64,000 bases of DNA from Scylla paramamosain (Eukaryota > Arthropoda > Malacostraca > Decapoda > Portunidae): NCBI RefSeq assembly GCF_035594125.1, contig NC_087178.1:9847001-9911000 (forward strand), read 5' to 3'. The position numbers and the translations under genes are program-made. Positions 1-11,336 of the stretch are shown here, in pieces (the stretch's first letter is position 1; every line of letters starts with the position of its first letter). Below the pieces are notes generated by a model that saw only the letters and a program-made list of their open reading frames with translations, was not told where the DNA came from and searched no databases.

Positions 1-3000
1 AAAAACATGTATTTTGAGTGTTTTTGATAATCTTATCTATAAAAACGCTTAAATACATGCAAAGAACCTTACGTTTGGGAAACAAGGACATTACGAGAAA
101 CGTGAATTATGAGTGTTTTTAAGTTCCTTGACTACTAAAAATCTAAAACCCACAAATAACACTCGTTATGTAGAAAAAAATAAAAAATAAAAAAAATAAA
201 TAAAGAAAAGGATTTTCTTTTCTTTTTTTTTTGTTATTCAACTTCATAGGTAACGAGATGCCAAAATTCTGGGAAAAATTAGGGCAATTATATGATAAGA
301 GAATATTATCAAAAAAAGTTGATAATAGCTTTTTTTCGGACTGTTATGTACGAAACACCAAAGTCCATGCAAAGCCTCCTATATGAGGAAATTAAATGAC
401 CTTACCAGAATTCTGTGTTTTGAGTGTTTTTCAGCATGTTAGGCACCAAAACGATAAATAAAAAGGAACTCACTCTATATGGCAAACCAAAACAAAATTA
501 CTGAAAACGTGTCTTCTCATTGTTTTACGTAGAAAAACGCTAAAACGGCTGCAAACCAATCAATATCAAGAAGTAGAAAAACATTACCAAAAAGGTATAT
601 TTTGAGTGTTTTTGAGCTTGTTACCTACAAAAAAAAACGCGAAAATTGATACAAAGCACTCTATATTGGGAAACAAAGGACATTGCGAGAAAAGTGTATA
701 ATGAATGTTTTATAATTTAAAAGAGCCACAAGGCAAAAAACGCAAAAACTCGTGTATATGGAGAAGTTTCCTATATACCAAAATGCTGAAACTCATGAAT
801 AACACTCTTAATTGAGAAACAGAACAACTTTACTAAATGCGTGTATTTTGAATGCTTTTCACATTCTTAGTTACCAAAATCCCAAATTGCATGCCCAACC
901 AGCTTTATGTGGGAAAAATATGACATTACCAGAAAAGTGTCTTTTAAGTGTTTTTTGAGCGTGATAGGCAATAAAGCACTAAAAAGCAGGGGAATCACTT
1001 TACATGGCAATAAAATCAATTTTTACCAAGAACTTGCCTTTAAGTGTTTTGAGCTCCTTAGATACCAAAACGCTAAAACGCATGCAAAACACACTTTATG
1101 GAGAAAGAGAATAGCATTACCAAAAACATATATTTTGAGTGTTTTTGATCATGTTACCAATAAAAACGCTTAAATACATGCAAAGAACCCTATTTTTGGG
1201 AAATGAAAGGACATTGCGAGAAACGTGTATTACGAGTGTTTTTAAGATCATTATTTACCAAAAAGCTAAAAGCCACAAATAACACTCTTTATTGAGAAAA
1301 AATAAATAAATAAAAAAAATACGATATTTTTTTCTTTCTTTTACATCTTCACAGGTATCTAGATGCCAAAATTTGGGCAAAATTCATTAAATTATGAGTT
1401 AATTATCAAAAAAATTTAATTTAGGTTTTTTTTTTTCGTACTGTTATGTACGAAACCCTAAAGTGCATGCAAAGCCACCTATATGGGGAAATTAAACGTC
1501 TTTGCCAGAAAACTGTCTTATGAGTGTTTTTCAGCTTTTTAGGCACCATAACCGTAAATAACATGCAAGTCACTCTATATGGGAATCTAAAACAAAATTT
1601 CTGAAAATGTGTCTTTTCGGTGTTTTACGTAGAAAAACGCTAAAACGGATGCAAACCAACCAATAAGAAGAAATAAAATAACATTACCAAAAAGGTACAT
1701 TTTGAGAGTTTTTGAGCTTGTTACCTACAAAAAACGCGAAAATGGATGCAAAGCACTCCCTATTGGGAAACAAAAGGACATTACGAAAAACGTGTATAAT
1801 GAGTGTCTAATTATTTTTGAGCAAAAGAACTTGTGGTTCACCAGAACCACAAGTCAAAAAACGCAAAAACTAGTGTACATAAAGAAGTTTCTTAGATACC
1901 AAAATGCTGAAACTCTTGAATAACAATATTAATTGAGAAACAGAACAATCTTACCAAATCCGTGTATTTTGAGTGTTTTTCACATTCATAGTTAGCAAAA
2001 CCCCAAATAGAACGCGAAACTATGTTGGAAAAAAAATGACATTACCAGAAGTGTCTTTTGAGTGTTTTTGAGCGTGTTAGACAATAAGTCACAAAAAAAC
2101 AGGGCAATCACATTACATGGGAATAAAACCAACTTTTTACCAAGAACTTGCTTTGAAGTGTTTTTGACCTCCTTAGAAACCAAAACGCTAAAACGCATTC
2201 AAAAAATCATTTATGGAGATGGAGAATCATTTTGATCATTGACCGTTTTTAAGTTCCTTAAGTACCAAAACGTTAAAACCCACAAATAACACTCTGTATA
2301 GAGAAAAAATAAATAAATAAAAATAGCCTTTTTTCTTATATTGATTTTCATAGGTACCAAGACGCCAAAATTCTGCCAAAATTCAGGGAATTTATGTGGA
2401 AAAAAGAACATTATCAAAAAAGTTAATTATAGCTCTTTTTCGGATTTTTATGTACCAAACTCTAAAGTGCATGCCACCTATATAAGGAAGTTAAACGACT
2501 TTACCAGAAAGCTGTCTTTTCAGTGTGTTTCAGCATGTTAGGCACCAAAACGATAAATAATATGGAAGTCAGTCTATATGTGAATCCAAAACAAAATTAC
2601 TGAAAACGTGTCTTTTCAGTGTTTTAAGTAGAAAAACGCTAAAACGGATGCAATCCAACAAATATGAAGAAATAGAATAACATTACCAAAAAGTGTTTTT
2701 GAGCTTTTTACCTACAAAAAACGCGCAAAAGGATGGAAAGCACTCTATATTGGGAAGCAAAAGGACATTACGAGAAACGTGTATAATGAGTGTTTTATAG
2801 TTTCACAAGAACCACAAGGCAAAAAACGCAAAAACTCGTGTATATAGAGAAGTTTCTTACATACCAAAACGCTAAAACTCATGAATAACACTTTTAATTG
2901 AAAAAAAAAGAACTACCATACCAAATGTGTGTATTTTGAGTGTTTTTCACATTCTTAGTTACGAAAATCCCAAATTACATGCGAAACTAGCTTTATGTGG

Positions 3001-6000
3001 TAAAAAATTGACATTACCAGAAAAGTGTCTTTTGAGTGTTTTTCAGCGTTATATGCAAAAAACACTAAAAAGCAGAACAATCACATTACATTGGAATAAA
3101 ACCAAATTTTACGAAGAACTTGCCTCTAAGTGTTTTTTAACTCCTTACATACCAAAACGCTAAACACAAGCAAAACAACCTTTATGGAGAAACAGAATAA
3201 CATTACTAAAAAAATGTATTTTGATTGTTTTTGATCATGTTACCTATAAAATCGCTTAAATACATGCAAAGAAATGTTTGTGAAGCGAAAGGACATTACG
3301 AAAATCGTGTATTATGAGTATTTTTAAGTTCCTTAAGTACCAAAAATCTAAAACCCACAAATAACACTCTTTATAGAGAAAAAAAAAATTAAAAATATAT
3401 ATTTTTTTTGTTATTCATCTTCATAGATAACGAGATGCCAAAATTCTGAGAAATTTCTGGGAAATTATGAAAAAAAAAAAATCATTTTAGCTTTTTCTGG
3501 AGTTATGTACGAAGTGCATGCAAACCCACCTATATGGGTAAGTTACACGACTTTACAAGAAATGTGTCTTTGGGTGTTTTCAGCAATTTCAACAGTATTA
3601 CTGAAAACGTGTCTTTTCAGTTTTAGCGTAGAACGCTAAAACGGATGCAAACCAACGAATATGAAGAAATAGAATAACATTACAAAAAAGTTGAGTGTTT
3701 TTGAGCTTGTTACCTAAAAAAACGCAAAAATGAATGCAAAGCGGTCTATATTGGGAAAGAAAAGGATATTACAAGAAAATTGTATAATGAATGTATTAAT
3801 AGTTTTCAAGAACCATAAGGCAAAAAACGCAAAACTCGTATATATGGAGAAGTTTCTTAGACACCAAAATGCTGAAACTCATGAATAATACTCTTAATTA
3901 AGAAACAGAACAATTTTAGGAAATGAGTGTATTTTGAGTGTTTTTTTTTTCACATTCTTAGTGGTCCAACCCCAAATTACATGCGAAACTGTGGAAAAAA
4001 AATGAAATTACTAGAAAAGTGTCTTTTTAGTGTTTTTCAGCGTGTTAGACAATTAAGCAATAAAAAGCAGGGCAATCGCATTACATGGGAATATAACCAA
4101 CTTTTACCAAGAACTTGCCTTTAAGTTTTTTTGAGCTCGTTACATACCAAAACGCTAAAACCCATGCAAAACACCCTTTATGGAAAAACAGAATAACATT
4201 ATCAAAAACATGTATTTTGAGTGTTTTTGAGCTTGTTACCAATAAAAATGCTTAAATACATGCAAAGAACCCTATGTTTGGGAATGAAAGGACATTACGG
4301 GGAATGTGTATTATGAGTTTATAAGTTCCTTAAGTACGAAAAAGCTAAAACCCACAAATAACACTCTTTATAGAGAAAAAAAAGTAAAAAAAAATAAAAA
4401 ATAGCATTTTTTTTATTGATCTTCATAGGCACTGAGATGCCAAAATTCTGGCAAAATTCAGGAAAATTACGTGAAAAAAGAATATTATGAAAGAGGTTAA
4501 TTTTAGCTTTTTTTTGGACTGTTATGTACCAAACCCTAAAGTGTATGCAAAGCCACCTATATGGGGAAATTAAACGAGTTTACAAGAAACCTGTCTTTTG
4601 AGTGTTTTTCACCATGTTAGGCATCAAAACGATAAATAACATAGAAGTCACTCTATATGGGAATCCAAAACAAAATTACTGAAAACGTGTCTTTTCTGTG
4701 TTTTACGTAGAAAAACGCTAAAACGGATGGAAACCAACCAATATGAAGAAATAGAATAACATTACCAAAAAGGTATATTTTGAGTGTTTTTGATGATGTT
4801 ACCTATAAAAACGCTTAAATACATGTAAAGAATCTTATCTTTAGGAAACAAAAGGACATTACGAGAAACGAGTATTATGAGTGTTTTTACGTTCCTTACG
4901 TACCAAAAAGCTTAAACCCACAAATAACACTCTATATAGAGAAAAAATAAATAAATGAAAAAATAGCATTTTTTTATTTTTTATTTTTTTTTATTAATCT
5001 TCATAGTTATCGAGATGCCAAAATTCTGGCAAAATTCAGGGAAATTATGTGAAAAAAGAATATCAAAAAAGTTAATTTTAGCTTTTTTTCAGACCGTTAT
5101 GTACCAAACCCTAAAGTGCATGTACGTAGAGCCACCTATATTGGGAAATTAAACGACTTTACCTGAAACCTGTCTTTTGCCTTTTTTTCAGTATGTTAGG
5201 CACCAAAACAATAAATAATATGGAAATCACCCTGTATGGGAATCCAAAACAAAATTACTGAAAACGTGTCTTTTCAGTGTTTTACGTAGAAAAACGCTAA
5301 AAAGAATGCAAATCAACCAATATCATGTAATAGAATAATATTACCAAATAGGTATTTTTTTGTGTTTTTGAGCGAAAATGGATGCAAATCTCTCTATATT
5401 GGGAAACAAAAGGACATTATATATATATATAGGATAACATTACCAAAAAGGTATATTTTGAGTCTTTTTGAGCTTCTTACCTACAAAAAACGCGAAAATG
5501 CATGCAATCCACTCTTTATTTGGAAACAAAAGGAGGTTACGAGAAAAATGTATAATGAGTATTCTATAGTTTCACAAGAACCACAAGGCAAAAAACGCAA
5601 AAACTCGTGTATGTTTCTTAGTTTCTTAGATACCAAAATGCTGAAACTCATGACACTCTGAATTCAGAAACAGAACAACCTTACCAAATGGGTGTATTTT
5701 GAGTATTTTTCACATTCTTAGTTACCAGAACCCCAAATTGCATGCGAAACTATCTTTATGTGGGAAAGAAATGACATTACGAGAAAAGTGTCTTTTGAGT
5801 GTTTTTGAGCGTGTTAGGCAATAAAGCACTAAAAAGGAGGGCAATCATATTACATGGGAATAAAACTAACTTTTACCAAGAACTTGCCTTTAAGTGTTTT
5901 TGAGCTCCTTATATACCAAAATCGCTCAAACGCATGCAAAACACCCTTTATAGAGAAACAGATTAACATTACCAAAAACATGTATTTTGAATATTTTTGA

Positions 6001-6557
6001 TCATGTTATCTCTAAAAACGCTAAAATACATGCAAAGAACCCTATGTCTGGGAAACGAATGGACATTACGAGAAACGTGTATTATGAGTGTTTTTAAGTT
6101 CCATAAGTACCAAAAAACTAAAACATCTTTATAAAGAAAAAAAAATTAAAAAAATAGGATTTTTTTTGGTGGGGGTATTCTTCATAGGTACCGAGATGTC
6201 AAAATTCTGGCAAAATTCAGTGAAATTATGTGAAAAAAGAACATTATCAAAAAAGTTAATTTTAGCTTTTTTTCCGGACTGTTTTGTACCAAACCTTAAA
6301 GTGCAACTATATGAGGAAATTAAACGACTTTTGAGTGTTGTTCAGCATGTTATTCACCAAAACAACAAATAATAAGGAAGTCATTCTATATGAGAATCCA
6401 AAACCAAATTACTGAAAACACGTCTTTTCCGTGTTTTACGTAGAAAAACGCTAAAACGGATGCAAACCAACCAACATATAGAAATAGAATAAGATTACCA
6501 AAAATTATATTTTGAAAGTTTTTGAGCTTTTTACTTACAAAAAACGCGAAAATGGAT
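1..6557 (+). repeat. Satellite array, form A, direct orientation
   Basis: The whole stretch is made of diverged copies of a monomer of about 95 bp. For example, the box GTGTTTTTGAGC recurs at 5799 and 5894, with the next equivalent box near 5991. Monomers are arranged in higher-order units of about 1.0-1.2 kb, marked by the landmark TTCATAGGTACCGAGATGCC, which occurs (with variants) near 242, 1348, 2346, 3418, 4421, 4999 and 6180. The 578-bp interval 4421-4999 is a truncated unit, and the unit before 2346 lacks about one monomer. Within a unit, monomers keep a fixed order recognisable by private words such as GAACCACAAGGC, CATTCTTAGTTACC, AGCACTAAAAAGCAGG and GATCATGTTACC. Only short spurious ORFs are present. 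The array ends at 6557-6560, where the word TGC is shared with the next block. Confidence 0.93.
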
Positions 6558-7154
6558 GCCTTTTAGCGGTTTGTTAAATAAGAAGTAAAAAAAAAAAAAA
6601 CGTTTCTCGTAATATTTTTTGTTCCATTTAACCAAATAGGGTACTTGGAATGTATTTTGACGTTTTTCACGTAACAGCCTCAAAAACAATAAAAAAAACT
6701 TGTTTTTTGGTAATGCAATTCTGTTTCTCCATCAACAGTGTTTTCCATGCGTTTTAGCGTTCTGGTACCTAAGTTGCTCAAAAATACTAAAAAGAGACAT
6801 TTTTGTTGATGTTTTGTTTTCCATTGCAGTGTGATTTCCATGTTTTTCATCGTTTTGGAGCTAGAACACTGATAAACACTCAAAAGACACCTTTCTAGAA
6901 AACTAGTCTCCTTTCGCATGCTTTGCATGTGTACTTAACAATGAGAAATACACTCCAATTACAAGTTTTTGGTAATATTATTATGTTTCTCGATGACAAT
7001 TTTTTTTTTTTTTTTTTTTTTTGCATGCAGCTTAGGTTTTTGGTAGGTAATAAGCTCAAAAACACTTAAAAGACACGTTTTCCTTAGTGTTGTTTTGTTG
7101 TTCAAATCAAGTGATTTCCAAGCTTTATATCGATTTAGTGTCTAAACACTAAAA
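6558..7154 (-). repeat. Satellite piece, form B, inverted orientation
   Basis: This block is the reverse complement, with moderate divergence, of about 17143-17712 (and of the matching part of the second macro-repeat copy). Shared private words include TTTTAGCGGTTTGTTA, ACCAAATAGGGTACTTGG, CACGTAACAGCCTCAAAAAC and CTTTATATCGATTTAGTG. It joins the form A array on its left through a TGC overlap. On its right it stops at the word TCTAAACACT (7141-7150), directly before the telomeric pentamers. The same sequence also appears at the far right end of the window (63820-64000). Confidence 0.85.
7000..7022. repeat. Homopolymer T tract (23 bp)
   Basis: A run of 23 T interrupts a monomer just before TGCATGCAGC. 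The homologous sites at 17264-17284 and 32746-32768 (read on the other strand) hold mixed A-rich sequence instead. The expansion is therefore local to this copy. Confidence 0.8.
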
Positions 7155-7184
7155 CCTAACCTAACCTAACCTAACCTAACCTAA
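7155..7184. repeat. Interstitial telomeric repeat, (CCTAA)6
   Basis: Six perfect tandem units of CCTAA (TTAGG on the other strand) with no mismatch. TTAGG is the common telomere repeat of insects and many other arthropods. The tract sits exactly where a minus-orientation form B block (to about 7150) meets a plus-orientation form B block (from GCAAAACGTG at 7185). The paralogous junctions elsewhere lack it: at 15831-15839 the same ACGTTTTGC word continues directly into normal satellite. The tract is thus an insertion at a breakpoint, not part of the monomer. Confidence 0.93.
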
Positions 7185-7453
7185 GCAAAACGTGTATTTT
7201 TAATGTTTTAAGATAATTACGTAAAAACATTCAAAATTCATGTAAAGTTCCCAATATGGGGAAACAAAAAGACATTACGAGAAACGTATCTTATAAGTGC
7301 TTTACACCTTATTAGGTTGAAAAATACGAAAATGCATGAATACCACTCTATATAGAGTAACAGAGCAACATTACTAAAAACGTGTATTTTGTTTGTTTTC
7401 ACAATGTTATGTACCAAAACGTCGAAATTCATGCAAAGTTCAATCTATGGGAG

Positions 7454-8628
7454 AAACGAAACGAAATTTCCAGAAACGTGAATTTTGAGTGTTTATGAGC
7501 GTGTTAGGCACCAAAACTCTAAAAAAATAAAAAATGGAAAGCATCCTTCCTATATTGGAATACAAAACAAAATTACAAAAAAAAAAGTATTTTTTTAGTG
7601 TTTTTGAGCTACTTCTATATCAAAACGCTTGAACAGACGCAAAACACGCTTTACGGAGAAACAAAATAACAATACAAAAAAATATATATATATTTTCAGT
7701 GTTTTTGAGGTATGTAAGAAGAATAACGCCGAAATGTATGCAAAGTTCCCTATGCCGGAAAACGAAGACATTTCGAGAAACGTGTATTATGAGAGCTTTT
7801 CAGCTTTTTAGGTACCAAACACAGAGGCACCTTAATAGTACTCTATATGGAGAAACAAAACAACACGAATGAAAATATATATTTTGAGTGGTTTTCATAT
7901 TATTAGGTACCAAAGCGCAAAAATACATGCAAAGACCTCTAAAAGACGACACAAAACGAAATTACAAGAAACCTATGTTTTGAGAGTGTTTCTACGTGTT
8001 AGGCACCAAAACAATAAGAGGTATGAAAAGAGCACTATGTTGGAAGAGAAAAAGAAATAACCAACAAAGTGACTTTTCACGTGTTTGGAAGTTTTTAAAT
8101 TTATAATGTACCAAAACCATAAAACATTCAAAACACCCTTCCTGCAGAAACATAAAACATTACCAAAAAACAGCATTTTGAGCGATTTTTCAGCTTGTTA
8201 TGTACAAAAGCGTCAAAATGCATATAATGTACCCTATGTAAGAAAACGAAAAGACATTAAGAGAAACCAGTATTATAAGGTTTTTTTTTTTTTTTAGCTT
8301 ATTAGGTACCGAAACGATAAAACGTACGATTTGCCTCATGTATGGAGAAAACGTGTATTTCAAAAGTATTTAGCTTTGTTAGGTATGAAAACGCCAAAAT
8401 GCATGCAAAGCACCCGATATGGACAAAATAAACGACATTTCCAGAAACATGTCTTTTGAGAGTTTATGAGTGTGTTAGGCACAAAAAGCTCTTAAAAAGC
8501 ATGGAAAGTACCGTAAATGGGAAAACTTTGTTTTGAGCTACTTACGTACCAAACTGCTAAAACGGTTGGAAAACACACTTTATGGAGAAACTCAACAGAT
8601 TTACCAAAAACATGCAACCAAAAACCAA
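7454..8628 (+). repeat. Local 1.17-kb tandem duplication, unit 1
   Basis: This segment is repeated immediately downstream. Matching anchors are GAAACGAAATTTCCAG (near 7457 and 8632), TACCGTAAATGGG (8509 and 9668) and AAATATATATTTTGAGTGG (about 7870 and 9030). The offset is about 1160-1175 bp. The unit ends in a short patch, AACCAAAAACCAAAAACG (8616-8634), that marks the junction. The same junction patch occurs in macro-repeat copy 2 (near 24069) and, inverted, near 57565. Confidence 0.85.
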
Positions 8629-9800
8629 AAACGAAACGAAATTTCCAGAAACGTGAATTTTGAGTGTTTATGAGCGTGTTAGGCACCAAAACTCTAAAAA
8701 AATAAAAATAGAAAGCATCCTATATGGGAATACAAAACAAAATTACAAAAAAAAATAGTATTTTTTTGTGTGTTTTTGAGCTACTTCTATATCAAAACGT
8801 TTGAACAGACGCAAAACACGCTTTATGGTGAAACAAAATAACAATAAAAAAAATTTTTTCAGTGTTTTTGAGGTATGTAAGTAGAATAACGCCGAAATGT
8901 ATGCAAATTTCCCTATGCCGGGAAACGAAGACATTTCGAGAAACGTGTATGAGAGCTTTTGAGCTTTTTAGGTACCAAACACAAAGGCACCTTAATAGTA
9001 TTCTATATGGAGAAACAAAACAACACGAATGAAAATATATATTTTGAGTGGTTTTCATATTATTAGGTACCAAAACGGAAAAATACATGCAAAGACCTCT
9101 AAAAGACAACACAAAACGACATTACAAGAAACCTATGTTTTGAGAGTGTTTCTACGTGTTAGGCACCAAAACACTAAGAAGTATGAAAAGAGCACTATGT
9201 TGGAAGGGAAAAAGAAATAACCAACAAAGTGACTTTTCACGTGTTTGGAAGTTTTTAAAATTATAATGTACCACAACGATAAAACAAGCAAAACACCCTT
9301 CCTGCAGAAACAAAAAACATTACCAAAAACGAGCATTTTCAGCGATTTATGAGTTTGTTATGTACAAATTGTCAAAATGCATATAAAGTACCCTATATAA
9401 GAAAACGAAAAGACATTAAGAGAAACCAGTATCATGAGTTTTTTTTTTCTTTTTAGCTTATTAGGTACCAAAACAATAAAACGTATGATTTGCATTCTGT
9501 ATGGAGAAAACGTGTATTTTAAGTGTATTTAGTGTTGGTAGGTATCAAAACGCCAAAATGCATGCAAAGCACCCGATATGGGGAAAATAAATGATATTTC
9601 CAGAAACATGTCTTTTGAGAGTTTATGAGTGTGTTAGGCACAAAAGAATTTTAAAAAGCATGAAAAGTACCGTAAATGGGAAAACATTGTTTTGAGCTAC
9701 TTACGTACCAAACCGCTAAAACGGTTGCAAAACACACTTTATGAAGAAACTCAACAGCTTTACCAAAAACATGCATTTTGAGAAATTTTGCGCGTGTTAC
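8629..9800 (+). repeat. Local 1.17-kb tandem duplication, unit 2
   Basis: Second unit of the local duplication. It differs from unit 1 by small changes, for example GGTTGCAAAACAC where unit 1 has GGTTGGAAAACAC. The opposite palindrome arm at 13305-15839 contains only one such unit and carries the unit 1 variant. This places the duplication after formation of the palindrome. The right boundary is approximate because satellite similarity continues beyond it. Confidence 0.75.
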
Positions 9801-11336
9801 GTACAAAAACGATAAAATACATGCAAATAACCCTAAAAGGGGAAAAGAAAACATTAAAAGAAACGTATATTTTGAGTGGTATTGAGCTTCATAGGTACCA
9901 GAACACTAAAACGAATGAATAATACTCTATATGGAGAAACAGAACAAGATTAACCAAAACTTGTGTTTTAAGGCTTTTTTCACGTTATTAGGTACCGCAA
10001 CGCGAAAATGCATGCAAAGCATACTATATGGGGAAAGGAAACATTTCCAGAAACATGTCCTTTCAGTGTTTATGAGCATGTTAGGTACCAAGAAGCTAAA
10101 AACCAAGGAAAGCACCCTATAGGAGAAAACAAAAGATTACAAAAACTTTTCATTTCAGTTCTTATGAGCTACTTACATACAAAAAACACTTAAACGCATC
10201 CAAAACGCCTTTTTTTGGAAAAAAAAAAAACTTAATAACATTACCAAAAAAAGTATATTTTCCAATAACCAAAGGCATTATGAGAAACTTATATTAAGAG
10301 CGTTTTTGAGCTTCTCAGGTACCAAAACGCGAAAATGCATGAATAATACTCTCTTTAGAGAAACACAACAATATTAGATACCAACACGCTAAAAAGCAAC
10401 GAAAACTCTCTATTTGGAAAAGCAAAACATTACCAAAAGCGTGTCTTTTGAGAGCTTTTATAGCTAGTTACGTACCAAAACGCTAAAATGTATGCAAAGC
10501 ACATTTTATGGAGAAACAGAATAACATTACCAGAAACGTATATTTTGAGTTTTTTTTTTTTTATCTTATGTACAAAAAAAAAATGCATGCAAAGTATCCT
10601 AAATGGCGATACGAAAAGAAATAAAAAGACACTTCATTTATCAGTGTTTTTGAGATTTTTAGGTAGCAAAATGCACAAACGCATGTATAACATTATATAT
10701 GAAGAAACAGAAGAACATTTCCGAAAACGTATATTTTGAGCATTTTTCACATTGTTACGTAACAAAAACACCAAAATGCATGGAAATCACCCAATATGGA
10801 CATTACGAAAAAGATGTATTATTAGTGTCTTTGTGCGTCTTAGGTACCAAACGCAAAAACTATTTAGTACCACTGTATATGGAGAAACAGAACATTACCA
10901 AAAACGTTTATTTTGAGTGTTTTTCACAATTTTATGTACCCAAACGTCAAAATGCCTCCAGAGCACCATCTATGGGGAAATGAAACGACATTTCCAGAAA
11001 CATGTCTTTTGAGTGTTGATGAACGTGTTAGGTACCAAAGTTATATAAAAAAAACATTGAAAGCTACCTATATGAAAGAACAAGACAACCAAAAATTTTT
11101 CTTTTGGGTATTTTCAGCTACTTACGTACCATAACGCTGAGATGTATGCAAAACACACTTTGCATGTGGAAACGAAAAGACATTAGAAGAAACTTTTATA
11201 ATGAGTGTTTATTTTTTTTATTTCTTAGGTACCAAGACCTATTTGACGCATTGAAGAGCACTCTATATGGAGAAAAGAACAAAATTACCAAAAATGTGCT
11301 TTTTGAGTGTTTTTCACATTGTTAGGTACGAAAACA

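Larger units (their letters stand above)
7185..11336 (+). repeat. Satellite, form B, left arm of an internal palindrome
   Basis: Tandem monomers of about 93-97 bp (GGTACC at 9991 and again at 10084, for example), in an order of about five types. The types are: CATTTCCAGAAAC with GAGCGTGTTAGGCACC; GAGCTACTTACGTACC with CTTTATGGAGAAAC; a type with GAGCTTGTTACGTAC; a type with GAGCTTCTTAGGTACC and GAATA-TACTCTATATGG; and a type with CACATTGTTAGGTACC. Positions 7185-11160 pair with 13305-15839 in inverted orientation. The last 176 bp have no partner and end at the switch to form A near 11337. Confidence 0.88.

Noticed and set aside
5415..5432. Short (AT)n run
   Set aside because: A few AT units within a monomer; ordinary slippage in AT-rich DNA.
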